A stretch of 64,000 bases of DNA from Hydrogenophaga sp040372165 (GCF_040372165.1 NZ_BAABWG010000006.1:62001-126000); one strand, 5' to 3'; counted from the stretch's first letter, positions 44,133-52,485 are shown. Notes: generated by a model from the sequence alone, not told the origin. Numbers and translations are program-made.

Positions 44133-44603
44133 GTGAAAACTACCGTACTGTTTGTTTGCATGGGCAACATCTGCCGCAGTCCTACCGCACATGGCATCTT
44201 TCGGGACAAGGTCGCGGCGGCTGGCCTGGCCGACCAGATCCAAGTGGAGTCTGCCGGCACCCATGGCTACCACATCGGCGCCGAGCCTGACGAGCGCAGT
44301 CAGGAGCATGCAGCCAAGCGCGGCTATGACATCTCAGCTCTGCGCGCGCAGCGGCTGACGGCCCGTGATTGCGAGACATCGGACCACATTCTTGTCATGG
44401 ACGAAGCCAACCTGCGAGACACCCTCATCGTCTGCCCGGATGGTCACCGGCACAAGGTGCGCTTGCTCACCGAGCACTGCCAGCGGCTCCGCGCACACGA
44501 CGTGCCAGATCCGTACTATGGCGGCGCCAACGGTTTCGAGCATGTCCTCGACATCGTGGAGGACGCCTGCGAAGGGCTGCTGGCGCACCTGCGTCAGGTT
44601 TGA
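44133..44603 (+). CDS. Low-molecular-weight protein tyrosine phosphatase with element-supplied start
   Basis: 156 residues dephosphorylating tyrosine, usually on a tyrosine kinase that regulates exopolysaccharide. The P-loop CMGNICRS (Cys9, Arg15) is complete, and the general acid Asp is in DVPDPYYGG (about 126). The first ten or so codons (GTG AAA ACT ACC GTA CTG TTT...) come from the element; from ATGGGCA on the sequence is host. The original host start, with its own upstream region, is stranded 9.3 kb away at 34839. The new start is GTG with only a weak AGG upstream, so expression probably differs from the uninterrupted gene. The protein gains one Lys. Confidence 0.93.
   Translation: MKTTVLFVCMGNICRSPTAHGIFRDKVAAAGLADQIQVESAGTHGYHIGAEPDERSQEHAAKRGYDISALRAQRLTARDCETSDHILVMDEANLRDTLIVCPDGHRHKVRLLTEHCQRLRAHDVPDPYYGGANGFEHVLDIVEDACEGLLAHLRQV
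44151..44166. other. attR core
   Basis: TTTGTTTGCATGGGCA, identical to the first 16 bp of the attL site. It encodes the end of the beta strand and the catalytic Cys-Met-Gly of the phosphatase P-loop. GTACT further upstream also matches attL with one mismatch between. Confidence 0.88.
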
Positions 44604-44618
44604 TCTGCGCCGCCTTCC

Positions 44619-45272
44619 ATGCGCCAAACACCACGAGACACCTTGACGCCTGTCCAGGCGGGAGCGACCACAGGGCTCGCTTTCGGCCTGTTCATCCTGA
44701 CCTCCTCGATCGCACTGGTCGCCGGCCTGCCGGAATTGAAGCTCAGTGACGCCGCCGCCGTGCAGACTGTGCTGTTTCAGCTCGCACTGGGGGCGGGCAC
44801 TGTGGCATACCTCTACAAATCAGGCTTTGACATGCAAAGCCTGGTGCCCAGGCCCGATACGTCTGGCTCGGTGCTGGGCGTGGTGATTGGTGGCGCCGGC
44901 TTTGCCCTGTTGACCGGCCTGGCCACCATTCTCGACGCCATGCTGCCCGGTCACTCAGCGCCCGTCAGCGCGCAGGGCATGAGTCTGGTGGCAATCGTTG
45001 TGCTGTCCGTCGTCAACGCCATGTATGAGGAAATTTTCCTGCTCGGCGCGCTGCTTCGCGGCCTCAGGGGACATGGCCTGCAAGTGGCCATCGGCGTCCC
45101 TCTGTTGATCCGGGCCAGCTATCACACCTACCAGGGCTTCACTGGCATGCTCACAGTCAGCCTGTTCGGCCTGCTGCTCAGCCTGGTGTTCATCAGGACC
45201 CAGCGCCTCTGGCCAGTGGTGCTGGCCCACGCCGTTGTGGATGTTGTGGCACTCAGTTTGCTCGCGGCCTGA
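44619..45272 (+). CDS. CPBP-family intramembrane protease
   Basis: 217 residues with about six hydrophobic segments. The CPBP/Abi signature is visible: EEIFLLGALLRGL (about 131), SYHTYQG and LAHAVVDV, giving the Glu and His residues of these glutamic/metal intramembrane proteases. The substrate is unknown. It lies 15 bp after the phosphatase gene and is probably co-transcribed. Confidence 0.85.
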   Translation: MRQTPRDTLTPVQAGATTGLAFGLFILTSSIALVAGLPELKLSDAAAVQTVLFQLALGAGTVAYLYKSGFDMQSLVPRPDTSGSVLGVVIGGAGFALLTGLATILDAMLPGHSAPVSAQGMSLVAIVVLSVVNAMYEEIFLLGALLRGLRGHGLQVAIGVPLLIRASYHTYQGFTGMLTVSLFGLLLSLVFIRTQRLWPVVLAHAVVDVVALSLLAA

Positions 45273-45328
45273 CCTTTCGTCGGACCATGGCGCCAAACAC
45301 TTGGCACAACGCAGTCAAAAGGCGAAAC

Positions 45329-45344
45329 TAGGACAAGCGTCCTA
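45329..45344. promoter_or_regulatory. Palindromic site upstream of TetR gene
   Basis: TAGGAC and GTCCTA separated by AAGC, 11 bp before the TetR ATG. Resembles operators of TetR-family regulators such as NemR in layout; probable autoregulatory site. Confidence 0.65.
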
Positions 45345-45354
45345 ATTTCGTCAC

Positions 45355-46005
45355 ATGCCCGCACCAGTCCGACCATCCCGACCCAGCACCCGCGACTTCA
45401 TTGTCGAGCAAGCCGACCGTCTGTTCTACGAGCGCGGCTATGAGCACACTTCCTTCGCCGACATTTCGGCAACGGTCGGCATTTCGCGTGGCAATTTCTA
45501 TCATCACTTCAAGACCAAGGACGACATTCTTGAAGCAGTGATCGATCGTCGCATGGCAGGCACCAAGGCCATGCTCCATGACTGGAGTGAATCCGCATCG
45601 CCTCGAAATCGCATCCTGTCGTTCATCCAGATGCTGAGCAACAACCAGGTCGACATCGCCCGATACGGCTGCCCCGTCGGCAGCTTGTGCACCGAACTCG
45701 GCAAACTGGAGCATCCCGGCGCGCTCATGGCCAACCGTGTGTTTGAACTCTTTGTCGACTGGCTCGCGCTCCAGTTCCGGCAGTACGGCCTGACGCCAGC
45801 CAAAGCCCGCCGCCTCGCCATGCAGCTCATGGGCCGCAGCCAGGGCATCGCCGTCATGGCCAGCACACTCAAGGACACGGCCTTCATTCGCAGCGAGGTG
45901 CGCGAACTCACGCACTGGCTGGATCTTCAATGCCCCAACGCCACCAAAGGCATCACCGCAAGCCAAACGGCTGAGCGCAACACAAGAAAGGAAGGAATCG
46001 CATGA
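45355..46005 (+). CDS. TetR/AcrR-family regulator
   Basis: 216 residues. The HTH (TSFADISATVGISRGNFYHHFKTKDDILEAV, about 28-58) is typical of the AcrR group, with a helical effector domain. It heads an operon with a YciI-like protein and the Tag glycosylase (both start-to-stop overlaps), so it may respond to an electrophile or alkylating stress. A 6-bp palindrome lies directly upstream. Confidence 0.9.
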   Translation: MPAPVRPSRPSTRDFIVEQADRLFYERGYEHTSFADISATVGISRGNFYHHFKTKDDILEAVIDRRMAGTKAMLHDWSESASPRNRILSFIQMLSNNQVDIARYGCPVGSLCTELGKLEHPGALMANRVFELFVDWLALQFRQYGLTPAKARRLAMQLMGRSQGIAVMASTLKDTAFIRSEVRELTHWLDLQCPNATKGITASQTAERNTRKEGIA

Positions 46006-46319
46006 CGGTATTCGCCATCACCCTGCGCTTCGGCGCCAACAAAGCCAAGGCCAGCGAGCACATGGCAGGACACAAGGCCTGGATAACCCAAGGGCGTGCA
46101 GACGGCACGTTTCTGATGGTGTGCAGCGTGGTCCCTGGACTGGGCGGCTTCATCCTGGCGCAAGGTGAATCACGAAACGCCATCGAAGCGCTTGTCGAGC
46201 GAGACCCCTTCGTGGCCGAGAACGTGGTGACGGCCGAGGTACTGGAAATCGCACCGCATCAGGTCGACGATCGACTGACCTTTCTCCTGGCCGACACAGC
46301 ACAAGGAGCCTCTGCATGA
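46002..46319 (+). CDS. YciI-like small protein
   Basis: 105 residues of the YciI/ferredoxin-like fold, with RFGANKAKASEHMAGHKAWITQGRADGTFLMVCSV and a C-terminal DPFVAENVVTAEVLEI segment. YciI proteins are small dimers, some with hydrolytic or dehalogenase-like activity; the activity here is unknown. It is translationally coupled to TetR and Tag (ATGA overlaps at both ends). Confidence 0.82.
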   Translation: MTVFAITLRFGANKAKASEHMAGHKAWITQGRADGTFLMVCSVVPGLGGFILAQGESRNAIEALVERDPFVAENVVTAEVLEIAPHQVDDRLTFLLADTAQGASA

Positions 46320-46927
46320 GCCGCACTGTTCCCGGCCCTGATGGCAAACCGCGCTGCCGCTGGTGCGGCGACGTGGCTGAGTTCTTCCCCTATCACGACA
46401 ATGAGTGGGGTTTTCCGGTCGATGACGACATTCGCCTGTTTGAAAAAATCTGCCTTGAAGGGTTTCAGTCGGGCTTGAGCTGGCGCACCATCCTGGCCAA
46501 GCGCGAGAACTTTCGCAAAGCGTTCAAAGGCTTTGACTTCCGCAAGGTGGCTCGCTTCACGGAAGCGGATGTGGAGCGGCTTCTCGCTGACGCAGGCATT
46601 GTGCGCCACCGCGGCAAGATCGAAGCGGTGATCAACAATGCCCAACGAGCCTGTGAACTGGTCAAGTCCGAAGGCTCTCTGGCAGCCTTCTTCTGGCGCT
46701 ACGAGCCCGCCCCGGACACCCTGGAAGCACCGCAGACCGTCTCTACATCAGAGGCTTCGACTCGCCTGTCCAAAGACCTGAAGAAAATGGGCTGGAAATT
46801 TGTCGGCCCCACGACTGTGTTCGCCTTCATGCAGGCCATGGGCCTGGTCAATGACCATGTGGAAGACTGCGTGACGCGCGAGAAGGTACGCAAGGCGAGA
46901 AAGGCTTTCAAGCGCCCCGGGGCTTGA
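46316..46927 (+). CDS. tag: DNA-3-methyladenine glycosylase I
   Basis: Removes 3-methyladenine from alkylated DNA. 203 residues with RCRWCG (zinc Cys, about 12), the HDNEWGFPVDDD motif (about 24-35), EGFQSGLSWRTIL, and a helical C-terminus. The start overlaps the YciI stop. Its operon with a TetR regulator suggests induction by a chemical signal instead of constitutive expression. Confidence 0.95.
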   Translation: MSRTVPGPDGKPRCRWCGDVAEFFPYHDNEWGFPVDDDIRLFEKICLEGFQSGLSWRTILAKRENFRKAFKGFDFRKVARFTEADVERLLADAGIVRHRGKIEAVINNAQRACELVKSEGSLAAFFWRYEPAPDTLEAPQTVSTSEASTRLSKDLKKMGWKFVGPTTVFAFMQAMGLVNDHVEDCVTREKVRKARKAFKRPGA

Positions 46928-46980
46928 ACCTGGGCCTGTTGGTACGATCAGCCGGGACGACACCTCCAGGAGAGGACCAA

Positions 46981-47661
46981 ATGAAAGCGAATACGTTCGC
47001 CATCAATCGCCGTCGCTGGCTGACGGGGGTAACTGCGGCTGCAGCCGCAGCCGCGCTGCAACGCAACGCCAGCGCTTCAGACACCCAACCGCTGGTTGTC
47101 GACCATGTGAGCTTCCCGGTCTACAACAACAACGCTTTTCTCGACGCTGTTGCGCAGAACTGGACGTCTCGCTCCTTGGGCCCTTTGCACCACCAGCCTC
47201 AGAACCCAGCGTTCAAGGCGGTCAGCTTGCTCAACCAGCGCTTCTACGTGGAAGTGTTGTCCAATACCGAGCAGCAGCCGTATTGGAGCAATCAGGTGTA
47301 CCTGGTTGTCGACAAGGCACTTTGGAAGCACTACCGGCAACCGGCCATGGCAACCGAGCATTTTCTTGTGCCGGCGTTTGGCTGCGGTTATTCGCTTGTC
47401 AGCCCGGACTTTCCGCACCTCAACAGCAAGCTGGAGGGCTCAAATGCATCAGGTGGGACGAAGCTCACCTTGCTCATTTCGCAGGCGCTGGCCGACGCAT
47501 TGGCGAATCTGGCGGGTCAGTCTTGGGCGCTTCCCGAGGATGGAAGTGTCAAGGTCCACCCTGGCCTGCTGCATGCCCATGACATGGCCGTGATCGACGA
47601 CAAGCAGAAACTGGTGGCGCCGATTCTGCAGCCCAACCCGCTGTTGCGCGAATACCTTTGA
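46981..47661 (+). CDS. Tat-exported glyoxalase-like hypothetical protein
   Basis: 226 residues. The N-terminus has a twin-Arg Tat signal (NRRRWLTGVTAAAAAAAL). The mature part begins with VDHVSFPVYNNNAFLDAVAQNW and has repeated beta elements, resembling the vicinal-oxygen-chelate (glyoxalase) fold of DUF5829-like proteins. A role is not known. GGAGA lies 8 nt before the ATG (46981). Confidence 0.7.
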   Translation: MKANTFAINRRRWLTGVTAAAAAAALQRNASASDTQPLVVDHVSFPVYNNNAFLDAVAQNWTSRSLGPLHHQPQNPAFKAVSLLNQRFYVEVLSNTEQQPYWSNQVYLVVDKALWKHYRQPAMATEHFLVPAFGCGYSLVSPDFPHLNSKLEGSNASGGTKLTLLISQALADALANLAGQSWALPEDGSVKVHPGLLHAHDMAVIDDKQKLVAPILQPNPLLREYL

Positions 47662-47733
47662 AGAAGGGCCAGGGCTTTTCGCCTTCAAGCCTGTTCACTT
47701 TCTCGCCTGCTGTGCTTTCTTTCTCAAGAGGCC

Positions 47734-48816
47734 CTACGGCTTCTCAGGCTCAGGCGTACGCGAATACAGCACGGGCGTGGCCAGGTCCACCCCATGCTCG
47801 CGTGCACCGGCGATGAGCGCGGCCAGCACTTTCTGGCGGGTGCCCAGCACCTGGCGCACCGCCTTGGTGTAGTAGAAGACGGTCCACTCCACCGCAAAGT
47901 CACCTGCATCCGTGGCCCTCAGTTCGGGCGGGACCTTGCCTTCCACCGGCACCTCCGGGTCCGCATGGAGCTTCGCGAAGACAGCGTCCACAAAGTCCTG
48001 CATGGTGTCTTCGCTGGTGTCGTAGCCCACCTTGAGCTTGATCGACTCGCGCAGGCCTTTGGCGGAAGCAAACTTCGACAGATTGTGAATGGTGGTGGAC
48101 CTCAGCGTCGCATTGCTGATCATGGTCCGGTGGTTGTTGGCCAGATCGAGCAATTCGGTGTGAAAGATCTTGGTCTTGAACACCGAAGCCACCAGCTGGT
48201 GCGTGTCCCCGAGTTCAACCACGTCCCCCTCTTCCACCAGCCGGCTGTTGAGAATCACCAGCCCGCTGATGATGTCGGGCGCCCAGGCGCCTTGCGTCAG
48301 ACCCAGGATCACGCCAAAGAAACCGATCACCCCGCCCGCTTCGAGCAGGCTGTCAAAGCCCATGATCTGCACCACGGCGATCAGGCCGATCACGAACAGC
48401 AAGACACTCGAGAGCAGGCTCAGGACCCGGGTGTTGTAAGTCTCTGCCCAGAACTTCTCGCCATTGAACTCTCTTGCACGCCCGAATCGGCGCTTGATCA
48501 GGAAGTTCGCCAGGTGTGCCGCCAGGTAGGTCAGGTAGGCCACCAGCACACTGGCCAGCAGCCCGGTCATCCACGAATGGGATGCCACCGGCAACACCAG
48601 CGTGTTGAACAGCACCAGCAGCAGGACCAGCACGTTGAGAATGCGGAAATAGTGCAACTTGTTGGCAAAGTTCTCGTCACTGATGGGCTTGTCGTCCAGC
48701 CGCGCCACCAGCGGGCGGGAAAACACCAGCAAGATGGTGTTGGCCGATATCAGGATCAGTTCCAGTGAGGAGAAGTTGGCCACCCATCGGCCAAGCAGGT
48801 CTGCAAGCGCGTTCAT
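47734..48816 (-). CDS. MscS-family mechanosensitive channel
   Basis: 360 residues. Several N-terminal transmembrane helices are followed by the conserved pore-lining region (LEAGGVIGFFGVILGLTQGAWAPDIISGLVIL) and the beta domain with VEEGDVVELGDTHQLVASV, then a C-terminal alpha/beta domain. This matches small-conductance channels that protect against hypo-osmotic shock. It stands alone. Confidence 0.88.
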   Translation of the reverse strand: MNALADLLGRWVANFSSLELILISANTILLVFSRPLVARLDDKPISDENFANKLHYFRILNVLVLLLVLFNTLVLPVASHSWMTGLLASVLVAYLTYLAAHLANFLIKRRFGRAREFNGEKFWAETYNTRVLSLLSSVLLFVIGLIAVVQIMGFDSLLEAGGVIGFFGVILGLTQGAWAPDIISGLVILNSRLVEEGDVVELGDTHQLVASVFKTKIFHTELLDLANNHRTMISNATLRSTTIHNLSKFASAKGLRESIKLKVGYDTSEDTMQDFVDAVFAKLHADPEVPVEGKVPPELRATDAGDFAVEWTVFYYTKAVRQVLGTRQKVLAALIAGAREHGVDLATPVLYSRTPEPEKP

Positions 48817-49252
48817 TGATTCTCAGGTTATGGTGATCTGGCCAGCCATGACGCATTGCCCCCTCCCGAAGGCAACAACACGGCGGGCGTCATCTTGACA
48901 CTGCGCCATTGTGAAGCCCACCGACGCCAGAGCCAAGCCGGGCGCAGTCACGGGGAGACAGTCCGGTCCGATGAGCTGTGGTACCACCCAGTTTTCCCCA
49001 TCATCCGGCGTCTGTCCCAAACTTTTCTGCCGGATTTAGGGTAATTCCTGAAAAGCTGGTGCAAAAAAGTACCGATTGAGCCACTTTGGGTACCGATCAT
49101 GAGAGAGAAGACGCTCAAAATCAGTCCCCACGGTCAGGTGCACCAACGTGGTCACCTGTTCCCAAGGTTGAAACGAAGGGTCTCTCCAAGGTCCTCCATT
49201 TGACAGACAGTTTTTTCTCGCTCTCTCGCCTTTCCAAAACCAGGAGACAAAA
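48817..49252. promoter_or_regulatory. 436-bp promoter region of the polyol operon
   Basis: No gene was found. A direct repeat GTACCGAT at 49069-49076 and 49090-49097 is phased 21 bp apart, as AraC-family half-sites are. A TTGACA at 49200-49205 would be a good -35, but no clear -10 follows at 17 bp. The TTGACA at 48895 also lacks a partner. Confidence 0.5.
49069..49097 (+). promoter_or_regulatory. Candidate AraC-family direct-repeat operator
   Basis: Two GTACCGAT copies, 21 bp centre to centre, about 156 bp before the binding-protein gene. Half-site direct repeats two helical turns apart are the usual target of AraC-type activators; the regulator encoded at 55945 is in the same operon. Confidence 0.5.
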
Positions 49253-50560
49253 GTGAAATTCCGACTCACCGCATTGCTCGCCGCTGCACTGACCGCCACT
49301 GGCGCCGCACACGCAGAAACCGAACTCGTCATCGCCACCGTGAACAACGGTCACATGATCGAGATGCAGAAGCTCAGCAAGAACTTCGAGCAATCCAACC
49401 CCGACATCAAACTCAAGTGGGTGACTCTGGAGGAAGGCGTGCTGCGCCAGCGCGTGACCACCGACATCGCCACCAAAGGCGGCCAGTTCGACATCATGAC
49501 CATCGGCATGTACGAAGCACCGATCTGGGGCAAGAAGGGCTGGTTGCAAGAGCTCAAGACCGACGCTGGCTACGATGTGGACGACCTGCTGCCTGCCATT
49601 CGCAGCGCCCTGACCGTCGACAGCAAGCTCTACGCCGCTCCTTTCTACGGTGAGAGCTCCATGCTCATGTACCGCAAGGACCTGGCCGACAAGGTTGGCG
49701 TGACCGTTCCCGACCGTCCGACCTGGCCACAGATCGCCGACCTGGCCGCCAAGATTCACAACCCTGACGCCGGCGTGTACGGCATCTGCCTGCGCGGCAA
49801 GCCGGGCTGGGGCGACAACATGGCCTTCCTGACCACGCTGGTGAACACCTACGGTGGCCAGTGGTTCGACATGGAGTGGAAGCCACAGGTTGACAGCAAG
49901 CCCTGGAAAGAAGCCATCACCTTCTACGTGGACCTGCTCAACAAGTACGGCCCTCCCGGCTCGTCCGCCAACAGCTTCAACGAAATTCTGGCTCTGACCA
50001 ACGCCGGCAAGTGCGGCATGTGGATTGACGCCACCATCGCAGCCTCTTTCGTGAGCGACCCCAAGCAGTCCAAAGTGGCCGACCAGATGGAGTTTGCCCA
50101 GGCACCCACCATGAACACCCCCAAGGGAGCCAACTGGCTGTGGTCCTGGAACCTGGCCATCCCGGCTGGCTCGAAGAAAGTCGATGCTGCCCAGAAGTTC
50201 ATCACCTGGGCCACCAGCAAGGACTACATCCAGCTCGTCGCCAAGGAAAACGGCTGGGCCAACGTCCCGACTGGCACCCGCAAGTCGACCTATGCGAACC
50301 CGAACTTCCAGAAGGCTGCCCGTTTCGCCGCATCTGAACTCAAAGCCATCGAGTCCGCCAACCCGAACGACTCCACGCTGCCCAAGTCGCCCTACGTCGG
50401 TGTGCAGTTCGCTGCGATCCCCGAGTTCCAGGCCATTGGTATCGCTGTGGGCCAGCAGATGAGCGCCGCCCTGGCGGGCAAGACCTCGGTCGATGCCGCC
50501 CTCAAGGCCGGCCAGACCGCCGCTGACCGCGCCATGCGCAAGGCACGCTACTACAAGTAA
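49253..50560 (+). CDS. smoE: Polyol ABC transporter substrate-binding protein (SmoE/MtlE-like)
   Basis: 435 residues, GTG start behind AGGAGA. Signal peptide 1-22 ends in AHA. The mature protein has the type-1 sugar-binding layout with TLEEGVLRQRVTTDIATKGGQFDIM, LYAAPFYGESSMLMYRKDLADK and YGICLRGKPGWGDN, matching the sorbitol/mannitol (SmoE/MtlE) group. It is followed by two strong hairpins, then two permease genes, consistent with higher expression of the binding protein. Confidence 0.9.
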   Translation: MKFRLTALLAAALTATGAAHAETELVIATVNNGHMIEMQKLSKNFEQSNPDIKLKWVTLEEGVLRQRVTTDIATKGGQFDIMTIGMYEAPIWGKKGWLQELKTDAGYDVDDLLPAIRSALTVDSKLYAAPFYGESSMLMYRKDLADKVGVTVPDRPTWPQIADLAAKIHNPDAGVYGICLRGKPGWGDNMAFLTTLVNTYGGQWFDMEWKPQVDSKPWKEAITFYVDLLNKYGPPGSSANSFNEILALTNAGKCGMWIDATIAASFVSDPKQSKVADQMEFAQAPTMNTPKGANWLWSWNLAIPAGSKKVDAAQKFITWATSKDYIQLVAKENGWANVPTGTRKSTYANPNFQKAARFAASELKAIESANPNDSTLPKSPYVGVQFAAIPEFQAIGIAVGQQMSAALAGKTSVDAALKAGQTAADRAMRKARYYK

Positions 50561-50576
50561 GCCGGCCTGACCTGGG

Positions 50577-50592
50577 GCCTGAGGCCTCAGGC
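50577..50592 (+). repeat. Perfect 16-bp palindrome after smoE
   Basis: GCCTGAGG followed directly by CCTCAGGC, 17 bp after the smoE stop. Together with CCGCGCTGG/CCAGCGCGG (50609-50617 with 50632-50640) it forms a pair of stem-loops that can stabilise the smoE mRNA end or pause transcription. Confidence 0.6.
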
Positions 50593-50608
50593 GTCTGTCT
50601 CCAAGCAA

Positions 50609-50640
50609 CCGCGCTGGCGCCCCCACGGTGACCAGCGCGG
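50609..50640 (+). terminator. 9-bp GC hairpin, possible partial terminator
   Basis: CCGCGCTGG and CCAGCGCGG, 14-nt loop, no T-run. Likely an attenuator or RNA stabiliser between smoE and the permease genes. Confidence 0.5.
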
Positions 50641-50723
50641 CCTTGCCTGCTGAACCCATCATGGCATCGGCTGCTATGGGAACCCTCCGCGCCGCTTCCA
50701 ATGATCTCTAGCGTTCTTCCATC

Positions 50724-51584
50724 ATGAAACGCCTGCTCCCCCGTCTGCTGATGACACCCGCGGTGGCTTCTCTGCTGCTGTGGATGCTCGTGCCGCTGGG
50801 GATGACCATCTATTTCTCGGTCATCCGCTTCAACCTGCTCAACCCTGAAGAAAGCGGGTTCGCCGGCCTGGAGAACTATGAGTTCTTCGTCACCGACCCG
50901 TCGTTCTGGCCGGCCGTGACCAACACCATCTGGCTGCTGGGCAGTGTCATTCTGATCACGGTTGTTCTCGGGGTCCTGATTGCGCTGTTGACCAACGAGC
51001 CATTTCCAGGACGCGGCCTCGTTCGCATCCTGCTGATATCGCCCTTCTTCGTCATGCCCACAGTGAATGCGCTGCTGTGGAAACACATGATGATGAACCC
51101 CATCTACGGCGTGCTCGCCCAGGTGTGGCAGTTCTTCGGCGCTGCGCCGGTGGACTGGCTCACCGATTTCCCTCTGTTCTCCATCATCATCATCGTGGCC
51201 TGGCAGTGGCTGCCCTTCGCCACGCTGATCTTCATGACCTCGCTGCAAAGCATGGACCGTGAGCAACTGGAAGCGGCCCGCATGGACGGCGCCAATTTCT
51301 TCCAGCAGTTCCGCTACCTGTACCTGCCTCACCTGGGCCGCTCGGTGGCCGTGGTGGTGATGATCGAGCTGATCTTCCTGCTGTCGGTGTTTGCCGAGAT
51401 CTACACCACCACCGCTGGTGGCCCTGGCGACGCCAGCACCAACGTGGCCTTCCTGATCTTCCAGCAGGCCCTGCTCAACTTCGACGCAGGTGTGGCTTCA
51501 GCGGGCGCACTGTTCGCTGTCGTGCTGGCCAACATCGCAGCGATTTTCATGATTCGCCTGGTGGGCAAGAACCTGGACAAGTGA
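50724..51584 (+). CDS. smoF: Polyol ABC transporter permease 1 (SmoF/MtlF-like)
   Basis: 286 residues, six predicted helices of the MalF-like type, with the EAA coupling motif EAARMDGANFFQQFRYLYLPHL (about 188) on a cytoplasmic loop. Length and order (binding protein, two permeases, ATPase) match the SmoEFGK polyol system. The stop lies within three 12-bp tandem repeats. Confidence 0.93.
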   Translation: MKRLLPRLLMTPAVASLLLWMLVPLGMTIYFSVIRFNLLNPEESGFAGLENYEFFVTDPSFWPAVTNTIWLLGSVILITVVLGVLIALLTNEPFPGRGLVRILLISPFFVMPTVNALLWKHMMMNPIYGVLAQVWQFFGAAPVDWLTDFPLFSIIIIVAWQWLPFATLIFMTSLQSMDREQLEAARMDGANFFQQFRYLYLPHLGRSVAVVVMIELIFLLSVFAEIYTTTAGGPGDASTNVAFLIFQQALLNFDAGVASAGALFAVVLANIAAIFMIRLVGKNLDK

Positions 51585-51616
51585 CATGACCAATGACATG
51601 ACCAGCGACATGACAG
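51581..51616 (+). repeat. Three 12-bp tandem repeats at the smoF stop
   Basis: GTGACATGACCA, ATGACATGACCA and GCGACATGACAG in tandem; the first holds the smoF TGA at 51582. They contain several ATG and stop triplets, and no gene starts in them. Confidence 0.8.
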
Positions 51617-51653
51617 ATCCCCACCGAACGACTCTGCACGGAGGCCGATTCGA

Positions 51654-52481
51654 ATGAGAGCCCCTACCTATACCCCTGCACTGCTGCTGCGCACGGCTGC
51701 CGCCTGGGCCGTTGCACTGCTGCTGTTCTTTCCACTGGGCTGGATGCTGCTCACTGCATTCAAGACCGAGTTGCAGGCGATCAACGTACCGCCGTTGCTG
51801 TTCTTTGAGCCCACGCTGGAGAACTTCCACGAGGTTCAGGAGCGCAGCGACTACCTGCTCTACGCCAAGAACTCGCTCATCACCAGCGTGGTCTCAACGC
51901 TGCTCGGGCTCATGATCGCCGCACCTTCGGCCTATGCCATGGCCTTCTTCAAAGGCCGATGGACGAAAGACATCCTGATGTGGATGCTCTCGACCAAGAT
52001 GATGCCCGCCGTGGGCGCGCTGGTGCCCGTGTACGTGCTGGCCCAGAAGGCACATCTGCTGGACACGCAGCTGGCACTGATCATCGTGTTCACGCTGTCG
52101 AACCTGCCCATCATGGTCTGGATGCTGTACTCCTACTTCAAGGAGATTCCGCACGAGATCCTGGAGGCTGCCCGCATGGACGGCGCCACGCTGTGGCAGG
52201 AGTTCCGTCTGGTGCTGCTGCCGCTGGGCATGGGCGGCCTGGCCTCTACCGGTCTGCTGTGCCTGGTGCTGGCCTGGAACGAAGCCTTCTGGTCGCTCAA
52301 CCTCACCGCAGCCAAGGGCGGCACGCTGGCCACACTGATCGCCAGCTACTCCAGCCCGGAAGGTCTGTTCTGGGCCAAGCTTTCGGCCGCCTCATTGATG
52401 GCCATTGCCCCCATCGTGGTGTTCGGCTGGTTCAGCCAGAAGCAACTGGTCCAGGGCCTGACGTTCGGAGCCGTGAAGTGA
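51654..52481 (+). CDS. smoG: Polyol ABC transporter permease 2 (SmoG/MtlG-like)
   Basis: 275 residues, MalG-like permease with six helices and the EAA motif EAARMDGATLWQEFRLVLLPL (about 164). GGAGG lies 9 nt before the ATG. It is followed by a GC-rich palindrome patch and then the ATPase gene. Confidence 0.93.
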   Translation: MRAPTYTPALLLRTAAAWAVALLLFFPLGWMLLTAFKTELQAINVPPLLFFEPTLENFHEVQERSDYLLYAKNSLITSVVSTLLGLMIAAPSAYAMAFFKGRWTKDILMWMLSTKMMPAVGALVPVYVLAQKAHLLDTQLALIIVFTLSNLPIMVWMLYSYFKEIPHEILEAARMDGATLWQEFRLVLLPLGMGGLASTGLLCLVLAWNEAFWSLNLTAAKGGTLATLIASYSSPEGLFWAKLSAASLMAIAPIVVFGWFSQKQLVQGLTFGAVK

Positions 52482-52485
52482 TGGA

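Larger units (their letters stand above)
34863..44166. mobile_element. 9.3 kb integrated satellite-like element in the phosphatase gene
   Basis: Bounded by matching 16-bp att cores (34854-34869 and 44151-44166, 9297 bp apart). From attR inwards on the minus strand it carries a tyrosine integrase, an HTH protein, an AlpA-like protein, a 61-residue protein, a second excisionase-like HTH protein, a 100-residue protein, a primase-like/RecA-fold replication protein, two small proteins, an HK97-type major capsid protein, a structured stretch and an 81-residue protein. On the plus strand next to attL are two cargo genes. No terminase, portal, protease, tail or lysis genes occur. This is the gene set expected of a phage satellite or a heavily reduced prophage. 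The gene order is continuous, so it does not look decayed. Confidence 0.88.
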
